This document shows positions 33,416-44,304 of a stretch of DNA of 64,000 bases, in pieces; position 1 is the stretch's first letter, and each line of letters begins with the position of its first letter. A model generated the notes under the pieces. The model was not told where the DNA came from. It saw only the letters and a program-made list of their open reading frames with translations, and did no database searches. Where the stretch lies: positions 1-64,000 of the forward strand of contig JARGSG010000246.1 of the NCBI GenBank assembly GCA_030374805.1, in the 5' to 3' direction. The position numbers were made by a program, and so were the translations under genes. The DNA is from Gracilaria gracilis (taxonomy: Eukaryota > Rhodophyta > Florideophyceae > Gracilariales > Gracilariaceae).

Positions 33416-34363
33416 ATGGCTAAACCACATCGTGCAACTAGTGCTACTTTTCGAGCGGCGAGTATCCTCATTCTGAAGCGAGCTCGAACCCATAACAAAA
33501 GCCGTTCTACTGCGAAAAACAAATTGAAGTCTTTATTTGCGGTCGATTATGGACTCTGTGCCAAATTGTGGAATTCAATGTTATCTACAGCCCCATCAAG
33601 AATTCGTCCGAAGCATCTACTCTGGGTATTGCTTTTTCTTCGCCACTATTGCTCGGACCATCTTAACAGTACCATTTGCGGTTGTGACGAGAAGACATTT
33701 AGAAATTGGTTTTGGCAAGTTGTAAAGCTGCTCTCAAGACTCAAAGTGATATGTTCTTGAACGGTTCTTGATTATTTGTTTTTTTATTAACTTTTCTACG
33801 TTCAGATTTTCTGGTCACACCGTCTTGCTGCATCGCCTGTGTTGGATTGCTTTATATCAGTAGATGCAACGGGTTGCAGAGTACATGAAGTTTCTCCTTT
33901 TTCCTCCGCATTCTATTCTCACAAATTTGAGGCTGCAGGTTTGAGGTGTGAAATTGGTGTTTCAATCAATGAAGGAAAAATAACGTGGGTATTTGGAGGA
34001 TTTCCGTGTGGTGCATATCCAGATCTCATCATTTTTCATTTAGCGATGAAGAAAAATTGGAATCCAGCTGAAAAAGTAGTATCTGACGCGGTTTATGTAG
34101 ACGCAAAATGTGTTCAGCCCTCTCTGGTTCACGGAATGGACAAAGCAATTCATTTGCTGGTCCGAGGCAGACATGAGAAACTGAATGGAAGACTGAAGCA
34201 GTTTCTCGTTCTGGAAAACCGTTTTCGCCATAATCTAAGGTTACATTTTTATTGCTTCCATGCTGTTGCAAATATTGTTCAACTAGCGATGGAAAATGGG
34301 GAACCGCTCTTTCATGTTAAGAACCATTTTCGGTTTTATCTTTTACGTTCTACATTTATCTAA
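33416..34363 (+). CDS. Harbinger-type DDE transposase, copy 1, one intron
   Basis: Exons 33416-33745 and 33806-34363 give 295 residues from ATG 33416. The 60 nt intron (33746-33805, GTGATATG...CTACGTTCAG) is phase 0, and the matching position in the copy at 62.4 kb also has an intron. The N-terminal helical part includes LWVLLFLRHYCSDHLNS and FRNWFWQVVKLLSRLK. The catalytic core shows SVDATG (Asp130), a GGFPCGAYPDLIIF block, VVSDAVYVD (Asp204, replacing the usual D-x-GY) and RGRHEKLNGRLKQF (Glu234), then NRFRHNL and ENGEPLF. No stop or frameshift is seen, so it may be intact, though the start is not certain. It should cut and paste DNA bounded by its terminal repeats with a 3 bp target duplication. 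The predicted partner gene lies left of the gypsy-1 insertion. Confidence 0.8.
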
Positions 34364-34942
34364 ATCTGTGTTCCTCATATTTTTACTGTTAATTAAAATG
34401 GGTGAATCAAGACCTTCTGTTAGATTTTTAATACTCCCAAGTACAACAGTTGCTTGAATGACTGTAGAACAATTTTCTGCTGGAAAGAAAGAAAGGTATC
34501 TACAAGATTTGTTACGAAATGGTTGTAAGAATAGAGTATTCTTTTGGGAAAAAACTGATTTCCCGCAACCTCCAGTATACTAATAAAACTACTCTTCGGG
34601 ACACGACTGTCATTGCTGAAATTCTAAAATAAAGTCCAACAAAGCTTGCTATCACACAACCAACAATGCAAAAATTCAAAGCAGAAACTTGACTTTAGTG
34701 TAAACCAAAAGTTACACATTTGTACTACGCGCTGACAAGATATAAGTTGTATGTCGCCATTTTGTTAAGACAAAACTTTTGAAACAACTATTTAGGCTTA
34801 AATGCCAGCCGTATTAGTTTTCAAGTTAGCAGGAGCGTGCGGGAAAACATGTAATTAGTTTTATATTGCAAAGATATTCACAATTATTTTATAAAGTACT
34901 GCAAGAGTGCTGGTAAAACTAAATAACAACAGTAAAGGGGTT
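34364..34942. other. no supportable gene
   Basis: AT-rich DNA between the transposase and the left terminal repeat of the tyrosine-recombinase element. Terminal repeats of the Harbinger-type transposon should lie here, but I could not identify them. Confidence 0.4.
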
Positions 34943-35108
34943 TTCACGTAACTGTACGCCTGTGAATAGATTTGAAGATATCACAAGAAGCAGGGAACCC
35001 CTGATTTGTTACAATCAGAATGCCGACCGTCCCGAAAAGCTGTGCCTACTTTAGACAGCTTAACCGCCGCCGACCACAACACCGTCCCGGGTATGTCTAT
35101 TTCTCGTT
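34943..35108 (+). repeat. left terminal direct repeat of the DIRS-order element
   Basis: Begins TTCACGTAACTGTAC and ends GTCTATTTCTCGTT. It matches 38915-39015 plus 58420-58488. Confidence 0.85.
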
Positions 35109-35170
35109 ATGAGAAATTTTATCGAAGGTTCAGAGCGGTGACATCTTCAAAATTTATTCAAATTAGCGTA

Positions 35171-35871
35171 ATGGCCGAGAACACCGAGTCTCATGGCCAT
35201 GCCGGTCCATCGGGGCTTCCTCACAGGGGCGACAACGCCGTGCAACTGGTTCGACTTGCATGGAGCACCGGGAAGCCTAATAGGCAGCATTTTGCAACAG
35301 TTGTCAGCCACTTGAATGCTGCCAGACTCGTCGACGAAGGAATTGTGTTCGACCGCGGGCCTCATGTACCGTAACTCACTTCGGGTATTTCAAGCCACCG
35401 ACCGATGCATTCCTGAACGAATTGGAAGCTGAAGACCGACGGTCTGCTAAGGAATGGGAATATCTCAACGCCGCTGGAATTTAGAATGAAACAGGTCTCG
35501 CCACGCTCTCCCTGATGAGGACTGGAAACAGCAATGCGGAAGAGTTTGGCAGGATGCTGGCCCTAGCAAAGGAGGTTTTCAAAGCCTGCTTGGAGGTGCT
35601 GTCAATGCGTGCGCAGTACTTCCGGGATATCACAGAGCAGGGAATGGAAACGGCGCGGCAGATGTTCTTTCTCGTTGAACAAGGACATGATGCTGTATTT
35701 TCGAATTCGTACCGCAGCGCTCGTAAAGCACTCAGCAACAAACTCGAGGTCGAGGCCGCTAAACAGCTCGCTAAGGCCCGAATTGAGAAGGCCAAGAAAG
35801 AAAAGGGCGGCAGCGGTTCCGCCCAGAATGAACAATGTCCTCGAAGGGAAACGAGGCCATGGGGGGTTTAG
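35171..35871 (+). pseudogene. gag-like ORF of the DIRS-order element
   Basis: Starts at ATG 35171 (MAENTESHGHAGPSG). The frame breaks near 35368, continues in the next frame (FKPPTDAFLNELEAEDRR), and meets a TAG near 35480. It then runs through a helical Ala/Lys-rich region (LALAKEVFKACLEVLSM, VEAAKQLAKARIEKAKKEKG). Position, length and basic helical character fit a Gag. There is no recognisable zinc knuckle. Confidence 0.5.
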
Positions 35872-35879
35872 GGGAAGAA

Positions 35880-37883
35880 CCTCTGTGGCGGAAGACGTCT
35901 CGAAGGGCCGACGCTTGGAGGGCCATCGGGGCATCCGATTTCATGGTGCGGGCTATAAAGTTCGGCATTCGGGATCTACGGAGCAAGCCGTTCACCTGCG
36001 GGGTCGAACTTGAAGACATATCCCCAGACCGAGGAAGACCGGGCATTTGCCATGGCAGACCTCGAAGAAGGAGTGCGTACAGGGGTCTACGAAGAGGTTC
36101 TCCCTGCTTACGCCAAGTTGTGTTTGGCTCGTGGCTGCATGATATCGTCAGCTTTCACTACGTGGAACGGCGAAGGATTAGAGAGAAGGGGCGCTTCGTC
36201 GTCAACTTTCACCGACAAAGTATGCACTGGCCGAAGGGCACCGTGCGCATGGAGACTCTGCCCTCGTTTGTCCTAGACTTGCAGCGGGGCCATACTCTCA
36301 TGTCGTGGGACGTGAGAGGCGGGTATCGTCATATGTACCTACACCCCGACGTTCGGAATTTCTTTCTTTTCCGCTACGCGAAACGGTAAAACCGCTGTAT
36401 CGCCTTGCCGTCTGGGTGGGCTCGCTCAGCCTTGTGGTTCACGAAGCTGATGCGAATCATGGTCCGCCACATCCGCAGTTCGCTGGGCTACCGGTTGCTA
36501 TCATACATCGACGATTCTCTGCTGGCACCGTCCCCCTCAGGGAGGCCAACTACGCCAGCGGACTGTGTTGTGGCACGAAAGGCTTTTTGTGCCCTCTTCG
36601 GCCGGCTGGGAATCGTGCGACATTCTACGAAAGGCTGTTGGGAAGGATCTACTGTGGTGGACCACCTAAGAATGCGAATCGACACACGGTGCATGAACAT
36701 CTTCGTCACCGACGTCAAAGTCCAGCGTGTGCAGTCCATTGCCAAGAAGATCCTGTTGATAGCCCAGCGAAACAGAAGGCTCGTGCCCACCTCTCTACTC
36801 CGGAACTTTTGCGCGGTATGTGTGTCGCTGTCGCTTGCGCTACCGCTCGCCCGATTCTACACCGGTTCAATCTACTGCGACCTGTTCTGCGCCAGGCGGA
36901 AGGTGCCAGAAAGTGTGATACTTACGCGCTTGGGCGAAGGAACCCGTCCCGGGAGCAGCGAAGAGGGTCGAACTGTAATTCGGACGCGGGTGCGTCTCTC
37001 AAGGCAGTCGCTTCGCGATCGGCGCTACTGGAGGGCTTGGACTCGTGGCGACGGCAGAGAAATGCACCGAGTCGAGAACGACCTCTGTATGCACGCCGAC
37101 GCAGTGGATGTGGGCTATGGGGGGGCTCTTGGGCGCGATATGGTACCTGGATCGCCGGGTTTGTGGGAAGGTCAAGGTTTCTGGACGGCAGAGGACCGCG
37201 CCCAGTCGATAATGGTTCGGGAGCTACGCGCGGTATGCATTTTGCTTCATCGACACTTTTCGGCTTACGTCTCGAGCCCGGAGGTGCGCAGAATTCTACT
37301 GCACGAAGGAAACCAGGCCGTGGTGTCAGTGATCAACTCGATGGTGGCAGCCTCGCCGGCCATGATGAGCGAGCTTCGCCGACTGCGAATCCTGCTCGAT
37401 GCCCTCGGAGTGCGTCTGGAACCCCGGTGGATCCCGACTGTGGTGAACCTCTTCGCGGAACGTTTGTCGCAAACCTGGGATCCGGGAGATATAAGAGCCA
37501 CGGACGAATTCAGCGAATCAATCCGTCGAGAACACAACTTGGACGATGTCGCTTTTCGGCTACGCCCGCTCAAGGAGCCTCTACAAGCCCGCCGCAAGTA
37601 CCTCTCAGAGGAGTTGCACCACCCTTGGTCGGATGGTCGGGCGAGACTCTGGGCCCCACCATTCGATCTTATGCCGATTGTAGTCCGGAAGCTGGAAGCG
37701 GAACAGGAGAGGGGGTTTCTGATCGCGCCGCACTGGCCCGCGCAGGCATGGTTCGCGCGCTTGCTCGATTGGAGCTCCGCTGTGGTCCATCTCGACCCTC
37801 AAGAGGTCGACGCCGCAATGTTCCGATCGACCAGCAAACCACACAACCCAGGATGGGGTTTCGTTCTCGCCATCAGGAACTGA
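35880..37883 (+). pseudogene. DIRS-type reverse transcriptase-RNase H
   Basis: The N-terminal RT part is spread over shifting frames (35.88-36.39 kb) with recognisable blocks FVVNFHRQSMHWPKGTVRME, MSWDVRGGYRHMYLHPD and FFLFRYAKR. From 36405 a long open frame continues with RSSLGYRLLSYIDDSLLAP, which contains the YIDD active site typical of DIRS-group RTs. RNase H follows with CMHADAVDVGYGGALG, a conserved RELRAV block and a GNQAVVSVINSM block. There is no protease or DDE integrase between gag and the recombinase, as expected for this order. Confidence 0.85.
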
Positions 37884-37899
37884 CTGATGCATGGAAATC

Positions 37900-38833
37900 T
37901 GGCATAACGGCAACAGTGCTCCCGCGGGCTGGGGCAGGTCCCAGTACTGGGGGATCTGAAGAAGCAGCCCATTTTCTAACCAACTACGGTTGGTCCGACG
38001 ACACGTAGAGGAACCGTGCCTCACAAATATCGCGATGGTTGCGATTCTGTGACGAAGAAGATTGCTGCCCTACGCCTGCCGACGATGTCGATATAATGGC
38101 TTATATTGGCTACCTCTCGTTAGAAGGACGAATTGGGGCATCCTCCCTCCCCCAGTATATCTCTGCTGTCTCCAAGTATCATACGCTCCACTACTTGCCG
38201 TCACCGACCACAACGCCGCTCGTGCGTGCGCTGATGACAGCTTACGCAAGACGCAAACAGGTGTCATCTCGAAACGCTCCTACCCGGGTCGGAATGTCGG
38301 CTTACGTGATGAAGCAAGTGCTGGAGTACGGCTTGCGCTCCATAAACCAGAGGGATACTCTAGCGTGTACGATGGTACTGTTCACCTTTCTTCTTCAACT
38401 TCGGTCGGTTTCTCTCGAAGCAGTCAGACCGGCAGATATATCATGGGAAGATGACGCGATCACAGTCCATATTGTGCGTCGCAAAGGCGCTTAGAACCCA
38501 AACAGACGACGACAACTTCTACTGCGTCTCCCACATTCGCCTTTGTGGGAACAAAGGTCCTCTCCTATCGCGCTTATTCACAAATGGGAAGCTATGAGGC
38601 CCGTATCAGAATCGTTCTTTCAGCAGGTGTTATCACCCATACCTCTTTCTGTGGCTGTAAGCACTGTAACCTGGCGCCTTGGTATTAGGGAACCTTCAGG
38701 CTGCTATTATGGATCACATAGTGTACGAATTGGTGGCTTTAATGAGATATTTTGCCTGCAGTTTTCAGGAACATGGATCATACAACGCATGGATTGGACC
38801 GCCGAGAACATGACTGACTTTTACTCCGATTGA
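37900..38833 (+). pseudogene. tyrosine recombinase of the DIRS-order element
   Basis: One frame with two in-frame TAG stops (near 38006 and 38492). The core-binding part includes IMAYIGYLSLEGRIGASSLP and QYISAVSKYH. Catalytic residues are visible: Arg in FLLQLRSVSLEAVRPADISW, H-x-x-R in GSHSVRIGGFNE, and Tyr in NMTDFYSD near the C-terminus. This enzyme would integrate a circular cDNA by site-specific recombination, which leaves no target-site duplication. Both stops could come from CAG by C-to-T change. Confidence 0.85.
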
Positions 38834-38914
38834 CGGATTTAGGCCACCATTTGTCATTGGTTCTTTGGGCATATGCACTCCGGCGCGTAGCCCACCTCCA
38901 ATCTAGATTGCGTC

Positions 38915-39015
38915 TTCACGTAACTGTACACCTGTGTATAGATTCGAAGATATCACAAGAAGCAGGGAGCCTCTGATTTGTTTCAATCAGAAAGCCGACC
39001 GTCCCGATGAACTGT
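38915..39015 (+). repeat. right terminal repeat, first part
   Basis: Matches 34943-35043 with scattered substitutions and stops at ACTGT exactly where the gypsy-2 LTR starts. Confidence 0.85.
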
Positions 39016-39190
39016 TGTAACATATGGCGATTTTGGAAGGGGCTTGGAAGTATTAACTTTGCCCCTTCTACGCGCATATGCTTAGGCAATACGGCCACTG
39101 AGTTATCAGTGCTGTATAAGTAAATAAAGTGGCGATAAAGCCTTTATTGGCATTGTTGTTTTTAGTAGTACTATCATCTATTTGTTAGGC

Positions 39191-39198
39191 TATATAAA
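39191..39198 (+). promoter_or_regulatory. gypsy-2 LTR TATA box
   Basis: TATATAAA in the 5' LTR, about 15 bp before the hairpin; the same sequence is in the 3' LTR. Confidence 0.55.
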
Positions 39199-39204
39199 CC
39201 GTCT

Positions 39205-39228
39205 CGGACTTCTGTTCCCAGAAGTCCG
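39205..39228 (+). repeat. LTR hairpin near the likely transcript start
   Basis: CGGACTTCT-gttccc-AGAAGTCCG, 9 bp perfect arms, unchanged in the 3' LTR (58218-58241). Its place just after the TATA box means it would form at the 5' end of the element RNA. Confidence 0.7.
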
Positions 39229-39408
39229 GGCAACTCTCCTCGCACCGGACCAGTCCCAAGAGGCTCGAGCTCATCAGCAGTCCCCTATCCAGCGCGAGCG
39301 CGGTCAGACCAGAATCGTAGTATAAAGTCTTCTATTTCATACATTTGAAAATTATATACATTACAACAGTAAGTTAAGTACACGCCTACTGCGCACGATG
39401 ATTACAAT

Positions 39409-39426
39409 TGGTAGTATCGCTCCAAG
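39409..39426 (+). promoter_or_regulatory. gypsy-2 primer binding site
   Basis: TGGTAGTATCGCTCCAAG begins two bases inside the LTR and would pair with a tRNA ending ...GCGATACTACCA, close to the end inferred for the copia primer. Confidence 0.65.
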
Positions 39427-39639
39427 ATTCTAAACGATACTTTTTCTTTCTACTCTGCTCTACTTGTGAAATACAAAGTGAATAAAGCTTCTAAAAAACG
39501 TACTTACAACGAAACCAAAGACAATTATTTTAAGATACGAAATACAGAAGACAATACAAAAATATAATTAAAAATGAAAACTGCGTAAGAACTATATCTC
39601 GCCTCGAACTACCTCCTTCTCGAGTCAACTCTATATTAG

Positions 39640-40158
39640 ATGTGGAAGCAGTTGAAGACAACAACACTGAAGATAATAATTATTCAAAAGATTACAGAAA
39701 TTGATATCGAAATAAAGCTCGCCGACTTGGAGAACGATAAATTTAATCCTTTCTTAGAAACCGAAGAAAGTGAAGAAGTTGACAATTTACACAATAATTC
39801 TAAGTACAAAAGGCCTAAAGTCGATAACGAAAATCTCAAGTGTTCATATTGCAAACAAAGAAAAGATTTGCACACGTGGGAAGAACACAATAAAAGTTAC
39901 ACTCATTATAAGGCTTTATCAAGGGCATACAATTTTGAAATATATTGTGAGTTCTGCCGCATTAAGTACGAAACTACCTTTGAATATATGATACACCTCC
40001 AAACGAAGGTTCATAAAGAGAAATTACATCAAGTGGGAAATGCGTACAAGTTCGCAGCTAAACACAAGTTTGTACCGAAACTTGTAAAAGCTGAGTATTC
40101 AGTACCGGACAATAACAAAGTCCGAGAATATATCAAAGATTTGAAAAAGTCTTCCTAA
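39640..40158 (+). CDS. C2H2 zinc-finger ORF upstream of gag in gypsy-2
   Basis: 172 residues from ATG 39640, located between the primer binding site and gag, where canonical Ty3/gypsy elements have no gene. It carries two fingers of the C-x2-C...H-x5-H (U1/matrin-like) type: CSYC with H-x5-H after 11 residues, and CEFC with H-x5-H after 12. An acidic segment (LETEESEEVDN) precedes them and a Lys-rich tail follows. Such fingers bind RNA or DNA, so a role in packaging, splicing control or regulation is possible. The first 20 residues look unnatural (Ile/Thr run), while the next frame upstream reads as an acidic peptide, so the true start may involve a frameshift or intron. Function is inferred from the fingers only. 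Confidence 0.65.
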   Translation: MWKQLKTTTLKIIIIQKITEIDIEIKLADLENDKFNPFLETEESEEVDNLHNNSKYKRPKVDNENLKCSYCKQRKDLHTWEEHNKSYTHYKALSRAYNFEIYCEFCRIKYETTFEYMIHLQTKVHKEKLHQVGNAYKFAAKHKFVPKLVKAEYSVPDNNKVREYIKDLKKSS

Positions 40159-40427
40159 AAACTTTTTGCACTGTAAGATAGTAGTGCACTTTCGCAAATA
40201 AATTGAAATTGTTGTTGCTTTAACTAACTTTGCAAAAACCGTACACGTGTGTTATATCACACAATATTGTCCCCTTTGTTGTATCAATCACAAGTAGACT
40301 TGAAATTAAAACCGCGCAACCATACTAAACTAAGTACTAAACAAGCGTGCAACAAAAAAATTGCAAAACGACTACAAACCATAGAAGAAAAGATATCCAA
40401 GTACAATTATACATCTTTAGCATCAAG

Positions 40428-41294
40428 ATGGATACAGATATTGATGACTTACAAAATAGAGTAAATGTTTTAGGACAACAGCTCGCCCAAGTAATGCAGC
40501 TCAATAACCACTTGACAAATGTGGAAAGTAATCATGAACACCATAGTAGTTTACTAAAATCTGGAAAACCCGAAAAGTTTTCAGGAAAATATGCCAGATC
40601 ATTTCTACAATCTATAGAAAACATAATTGCTGGTATTCACGCAACCGTGCCTGACGACAAAAAGATAATGTATGCAGTAAGCTTTATGACTGGTGCTGCA
40701 CTAGAATGGTGCGAACTGGTAAATATGAATAACACTGCAGAAGTGAGTACCTATGAAGGATTCAAGAAAAAGTGGCCAGAATATTTTGAACCAGCAAACA
40801 GAGAACTAAATGCACGTAAAATGCTTTCAAATATAAAACAAGTTGGAAGACTTGGTGCTCTTTCATATTATAATAAGGAGTTCACCAAATGGCTACTACA
40901 AGTTCCGAACATGAGTATAGATGAACAGCTACTTAACTATTCACAAGGTCTGCGTCATAATATTCGCATTGAACTCGAAAGAACCGGAGTAACCAACTTG
41001 CATGAGGCAATGAACTTGGCAGATCGTATGGACAATCCCTATAAAACAAACATGGGATTCCGAAAACAATGGAATTCTAATAGAAATAACAATAATGGGA
41101 ACAGAAGAAATGACCCTGTACCTATTGAAATTGGTCATATAAATCGCTACCAAGGCAGGAATAAGTTGAATAACGAAGAAAGATCAAGACACCTCAAGGA
41201 TGACTTATGTTTTAAATGCCATCGTAAAGGATGTCGTCCTTGGATGCATAAACGCCTTTGGGTGCATCCTAGTCTACGTGCCCAAAAAATCTAA
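40428..41294 (+). CDS. gypsy-2 gag
   Basis: From ATG 40428 (MDTDIDDLQNRVNVLGQQLA, a coiled-coil start) the protein contains a retrotransposon Gag core: FSGKYARSFLQSIENIIAG, FMTGAALEWCELV, FKKKWPEYFEPAN, YYNKEFTKWLLQVP and NYSQGLRHNIRIELE. An Asn/Arg-rich region leads to a degenerate zinc knuckle beginning CFKCHRKG, after which the frame seems to shift, so the C-terminus is probably damaged. Gag would form the particle and bind element RNA. Confidence 0.85.
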   Translation: MDTDIDDLQNRVNVLGQQLAQVMQLNNHLTNVESNHEHHSSLLKSGKPEKFSGKYARSFLQSIENIIAGIHATVPDDKKIMYAVSFMTGAALEWCELVNMNNTAEVSTYEGFKKKWPEYFEPANRELNARKMLSNIKQVGRLGALSYYNKEFTKWLLQVPNMSIDEQLLNYSQGLRHNIRIELERTGVTNLHEAMNLADRMDNPYKTNMGFRKQWNSNRNNNNGNRRNDPVPIEIGHINRYQGRNKLNNEERSRHLKDDLCFKCHRKGCRPWMHKRLWVHPSLRAQKI

Positions 41295-41309
41295 AGAGTA
41301 AAGCATCAA

Positions 41310-44137
41310 AAGCAGGCCATAAGCCCACGTACTCTAATGAGGCGGATGTACATTACAAGAAGAAACAAACCGAAAAGGACAAAAAAATTATAAAATTATT
41401 CAATATAAAAAGAAAGCACGCGTCAAAGTTACTAATATATAACGGAGACGCTACTACACGTCATCACAAGGAACCATGTAGTATTCTAATCGATTGCGGT
41501 TGTGAAGACATATGCATATCTAAAGAATATGCAGATATATCGAATCTCCAAAGAAGAAGTACCGATGTCAAAGCTGAACTTTGGGATGGAACACTAGTTC
41601 CTATGGAACAATGTTTAGACACTTTATCCATTAAGATCGGGGACGCCAAGTTTGACATCCAACCTTATATAGTGGATTTAATAGTTCATGATGTCATTCT
41701 TGGTCAAACCTGGTTAAGATTCTATAATCCACACATAGACTGGAGAAGACACTCCATCACCTTAATCCCTAATGGAAAGTTTATTCTGGACGCAGAAACT
41801 GTCAAACGACAGTACTTCCAAGAGAAAATTGTTCTAAGTAAACACAAGTTTATGAAGTTCGTGAAGAAACAACAAAGTGAAATATACTACGTAGTAATTA
41901 AACCAAAGAAATACATTCAAGTAAATAACATAAGTATCAAAGAATATATTCCTGCAGATAAAGAAATAAAGCAGATACTTGAAGAATACCAAAATGTATT
42001 CCCGGAGGACCTCCCGAAAGAATTACCACCCAAGAGATTGGTGGAAACGGAGATTAAATTACGAGATGATTCACAACCCAAAATGGGACACATGTTTAGG
42101 CTTTCCCCAAAAAAACTGCAAGAAATGAAGAAAAAAATAGAACATTTACTAAGCCTAGGATTCATGTGACCCAGTATTAGCCCATGGGGAAGCCCAGTAT
42201 TGTTCACACCTAAGAAAGATGGAGGACTTAGGATGTGCATTGACTACAGAGCCTTGAATAAAAGAACAATAAAGAACAAAGTACCATTACCACGTATAGA
42301 CGAAGTCTGGGACCAGCTCCAAGGAGGAAAATACTTCACCTCTCTTGATCTAAGAGCAGGATAGAATCAGATACGTATTAAACCCGAGGATGTAGAGAAA
42401 AATGCATTCAGAACACGATATGTGTTGTTGGAATACCTAGTAACACCACTTGGATTAACTGGAGCTCCAGGATGTTTTCAAACTCTAATGAATACAATAC
42501 TACGTCCATACTTAGATGAGTTTGTAATGGTATATCTAGACGATATTCTCATCTACAGTAAAACCAAGAATGAACACCTCAAACATATACGAAGCGTACA
42601 AAGTGTACTACGAAAACGAGAACTATACGGAAAACTTTCCAAGTGCACATTCATGAAACAAGAACTAGAATACTTAGGACATATCATATCAAATGAAGGA
42701 ATAAAACCAGACCCGAAAAAGGTCAATGTCGTAATGCATTGGGAAATCCCAACAAACGTAAAAGAAGTACAAAGCTTCTTAGGCATATGCAATTACTACC
42801 GCAAGTTTGTAAACGACTTCTCAAAAATAGCAAGTCCAATAAGTAATCTTGTGAAAGACAAAGTACCCTTCGAATGGGGCGAAGAACAAGATGATGCTTT
42901 CAATACTCTTAAGAGTGTCCTATCCACTTCTCCAATCTTCAGATGTGCTAATTCACGTCAAACATACGAAGTAACCACTGATGCTTCAGCTACTGGATTA
43001 AGTGCTGTTTTATCACAGACAGATAAATCTGGAAGACGACCTATACCTTATGCTTCAAGAAAACTCAATGAAGCAGAGCAGAATTACGCTACGGGTGAAA
43101 GACAATTATTAGCCATCATATTCGCTTTACGAACGTGGCGTTCATATCTACATGGATCGAAATTTATCATATACACTGATCATCATCCTTTAAAGTACCT
43201 AGAGACACAAAAGACTCTGTCTATAAAACAAGCCCGATGGGTTGAGTATATGCAAGAATTTGACTATACCATATGTTATATAAAGGGAAAGGAGAACAAA
43301 GTAGCAGATGCCTTATCACGAAAGGATAAAAAGGAACGAAAAACACCTATTGAGGTCAGTAAGCGACTTCTTAATATCACTACAGTCAAAGTTTGTGAAG
43401 AAACATTGAACAAGCTTTCAAAAGGATATTATAACGATTCTTACTTCTCTAGCCAATTCCAGAAACCGACAGAACCATATAAACGGGTTGGAAAAATACT
43501 GTACTTCGAAAACAGACTATGTATACCAGAAGGAAATATTAGAAAGACATTACTACATGATAACCATGTTTCATTACAAGGAGGACACAGATCCTATCAA
43601 AAGACATTGCTTCTATTAAGAAGACATTACTTCTGGAATACAATTAAACGAGACCTTAAGAAATACATTACCGAATGTGAAAGATGCCAAAAGGCGAAAT
43701 CGAGTAATCAAAACTCGCAAGGACCACTCTTACCATTTCCCCTACCAACAAAGAAATGGGAAGTAATATCTATGGAGTTCATATTCGACTTACCAAAAAG
43801 TAATGAATATACCGGCGTTATGGCAGTCGTAGATAAGTTAACCAAAAGAGTACACTTTATACCACTTCAATCAGATACCAAAGCTCCAATTATTGCTGAG
43901 GTATTCTACAGAGAAATATTCAAACACCACTGATTACCACGTGTTATCATATCAGATAGAGACTCAAGATTCACAAGTAATTTCTGGCGTTCTCTTACGA
44001 AACTACTGAATATCCGATTGAACTTATCAACCTCTTTTCACCCACAAACAGATGGTCAAACTGAACGCATGTTTAGAACCATGCAGGAAATGATCCGTTG
44101 TTATGTATCCTACTCACAGCGCGATTGGGTAACCCAG
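41310..44137 (+). pseudogene. gypsy-2 pol, 5' part (PR-RT-RH-IN)
   Basis: The protease site reads LIDCGCEDI, with Cys where Ser or Thr follows the catalytic Asp. RT has [20 protein letters not shown] (then a TAG) and VMVYLDDILIYSK. RNase H has TTDASATGLSAVL, GERQLLAII and IYTDHHPLKYL, followed by KVADALSRK. Integrase has the H-H-C-C finger (HDNHVSLQGGHRS, CERCQKAK), then SMEFIFDLP with Glu where the first catalytic Asp is expected, IISDRDSRF and PQTDGQTERMF. In-frame stops are a TGA near 42168, a TAG near 42363 and a TGA near 43932. It is cut at about 44137 by the CACTA-like insertion and resumes at 56166. Confidence 0.9.
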
Positions 44138-44263
44138 TAAGCAAAGCGAATACCCCAGGTATGGCCGAAAACAGTACGAAAAAGGTCGATTTTAGACCTT
44201 GATTTTGGGCTCAAATAAATGGCAAGAAAGGACCGAAATATTGGCCTCTTCTGGCCTTTTATT

Positions 44264-44304
44264 CTGTGCCAAAATATGGCCATTTACTCTGTGCCGAAAA
44301 TGGG
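44264..44304. repeat. left subterminal repeats
   Basis: CTGTGCCAAAATATGGC (44264-44280) and CTGTGCCGAAAATGGG (44289-44304) are two related motifs typical of CACTA subterminal regions. Related sequences occur inverted at 56071-56125. Confidence 0.55.

Larger units (their letters stand above)
39016..39406 (+). repeat. gypsy-2 5' LTR
   Basis: 391 bp with inverted ends TGTAA...TTACA. It includes a TATA box at 39191-39198 and a GC-rich hairpin just downstream. Confidence 0.9.

Noticed and set aside
36305..38008. 567-codon frame overlapping the DIRS-type RT-RNase H
   Set aside because: The overlapping frame 36405-37883 carries the YIDD and RNase H motifs; this one carries none.
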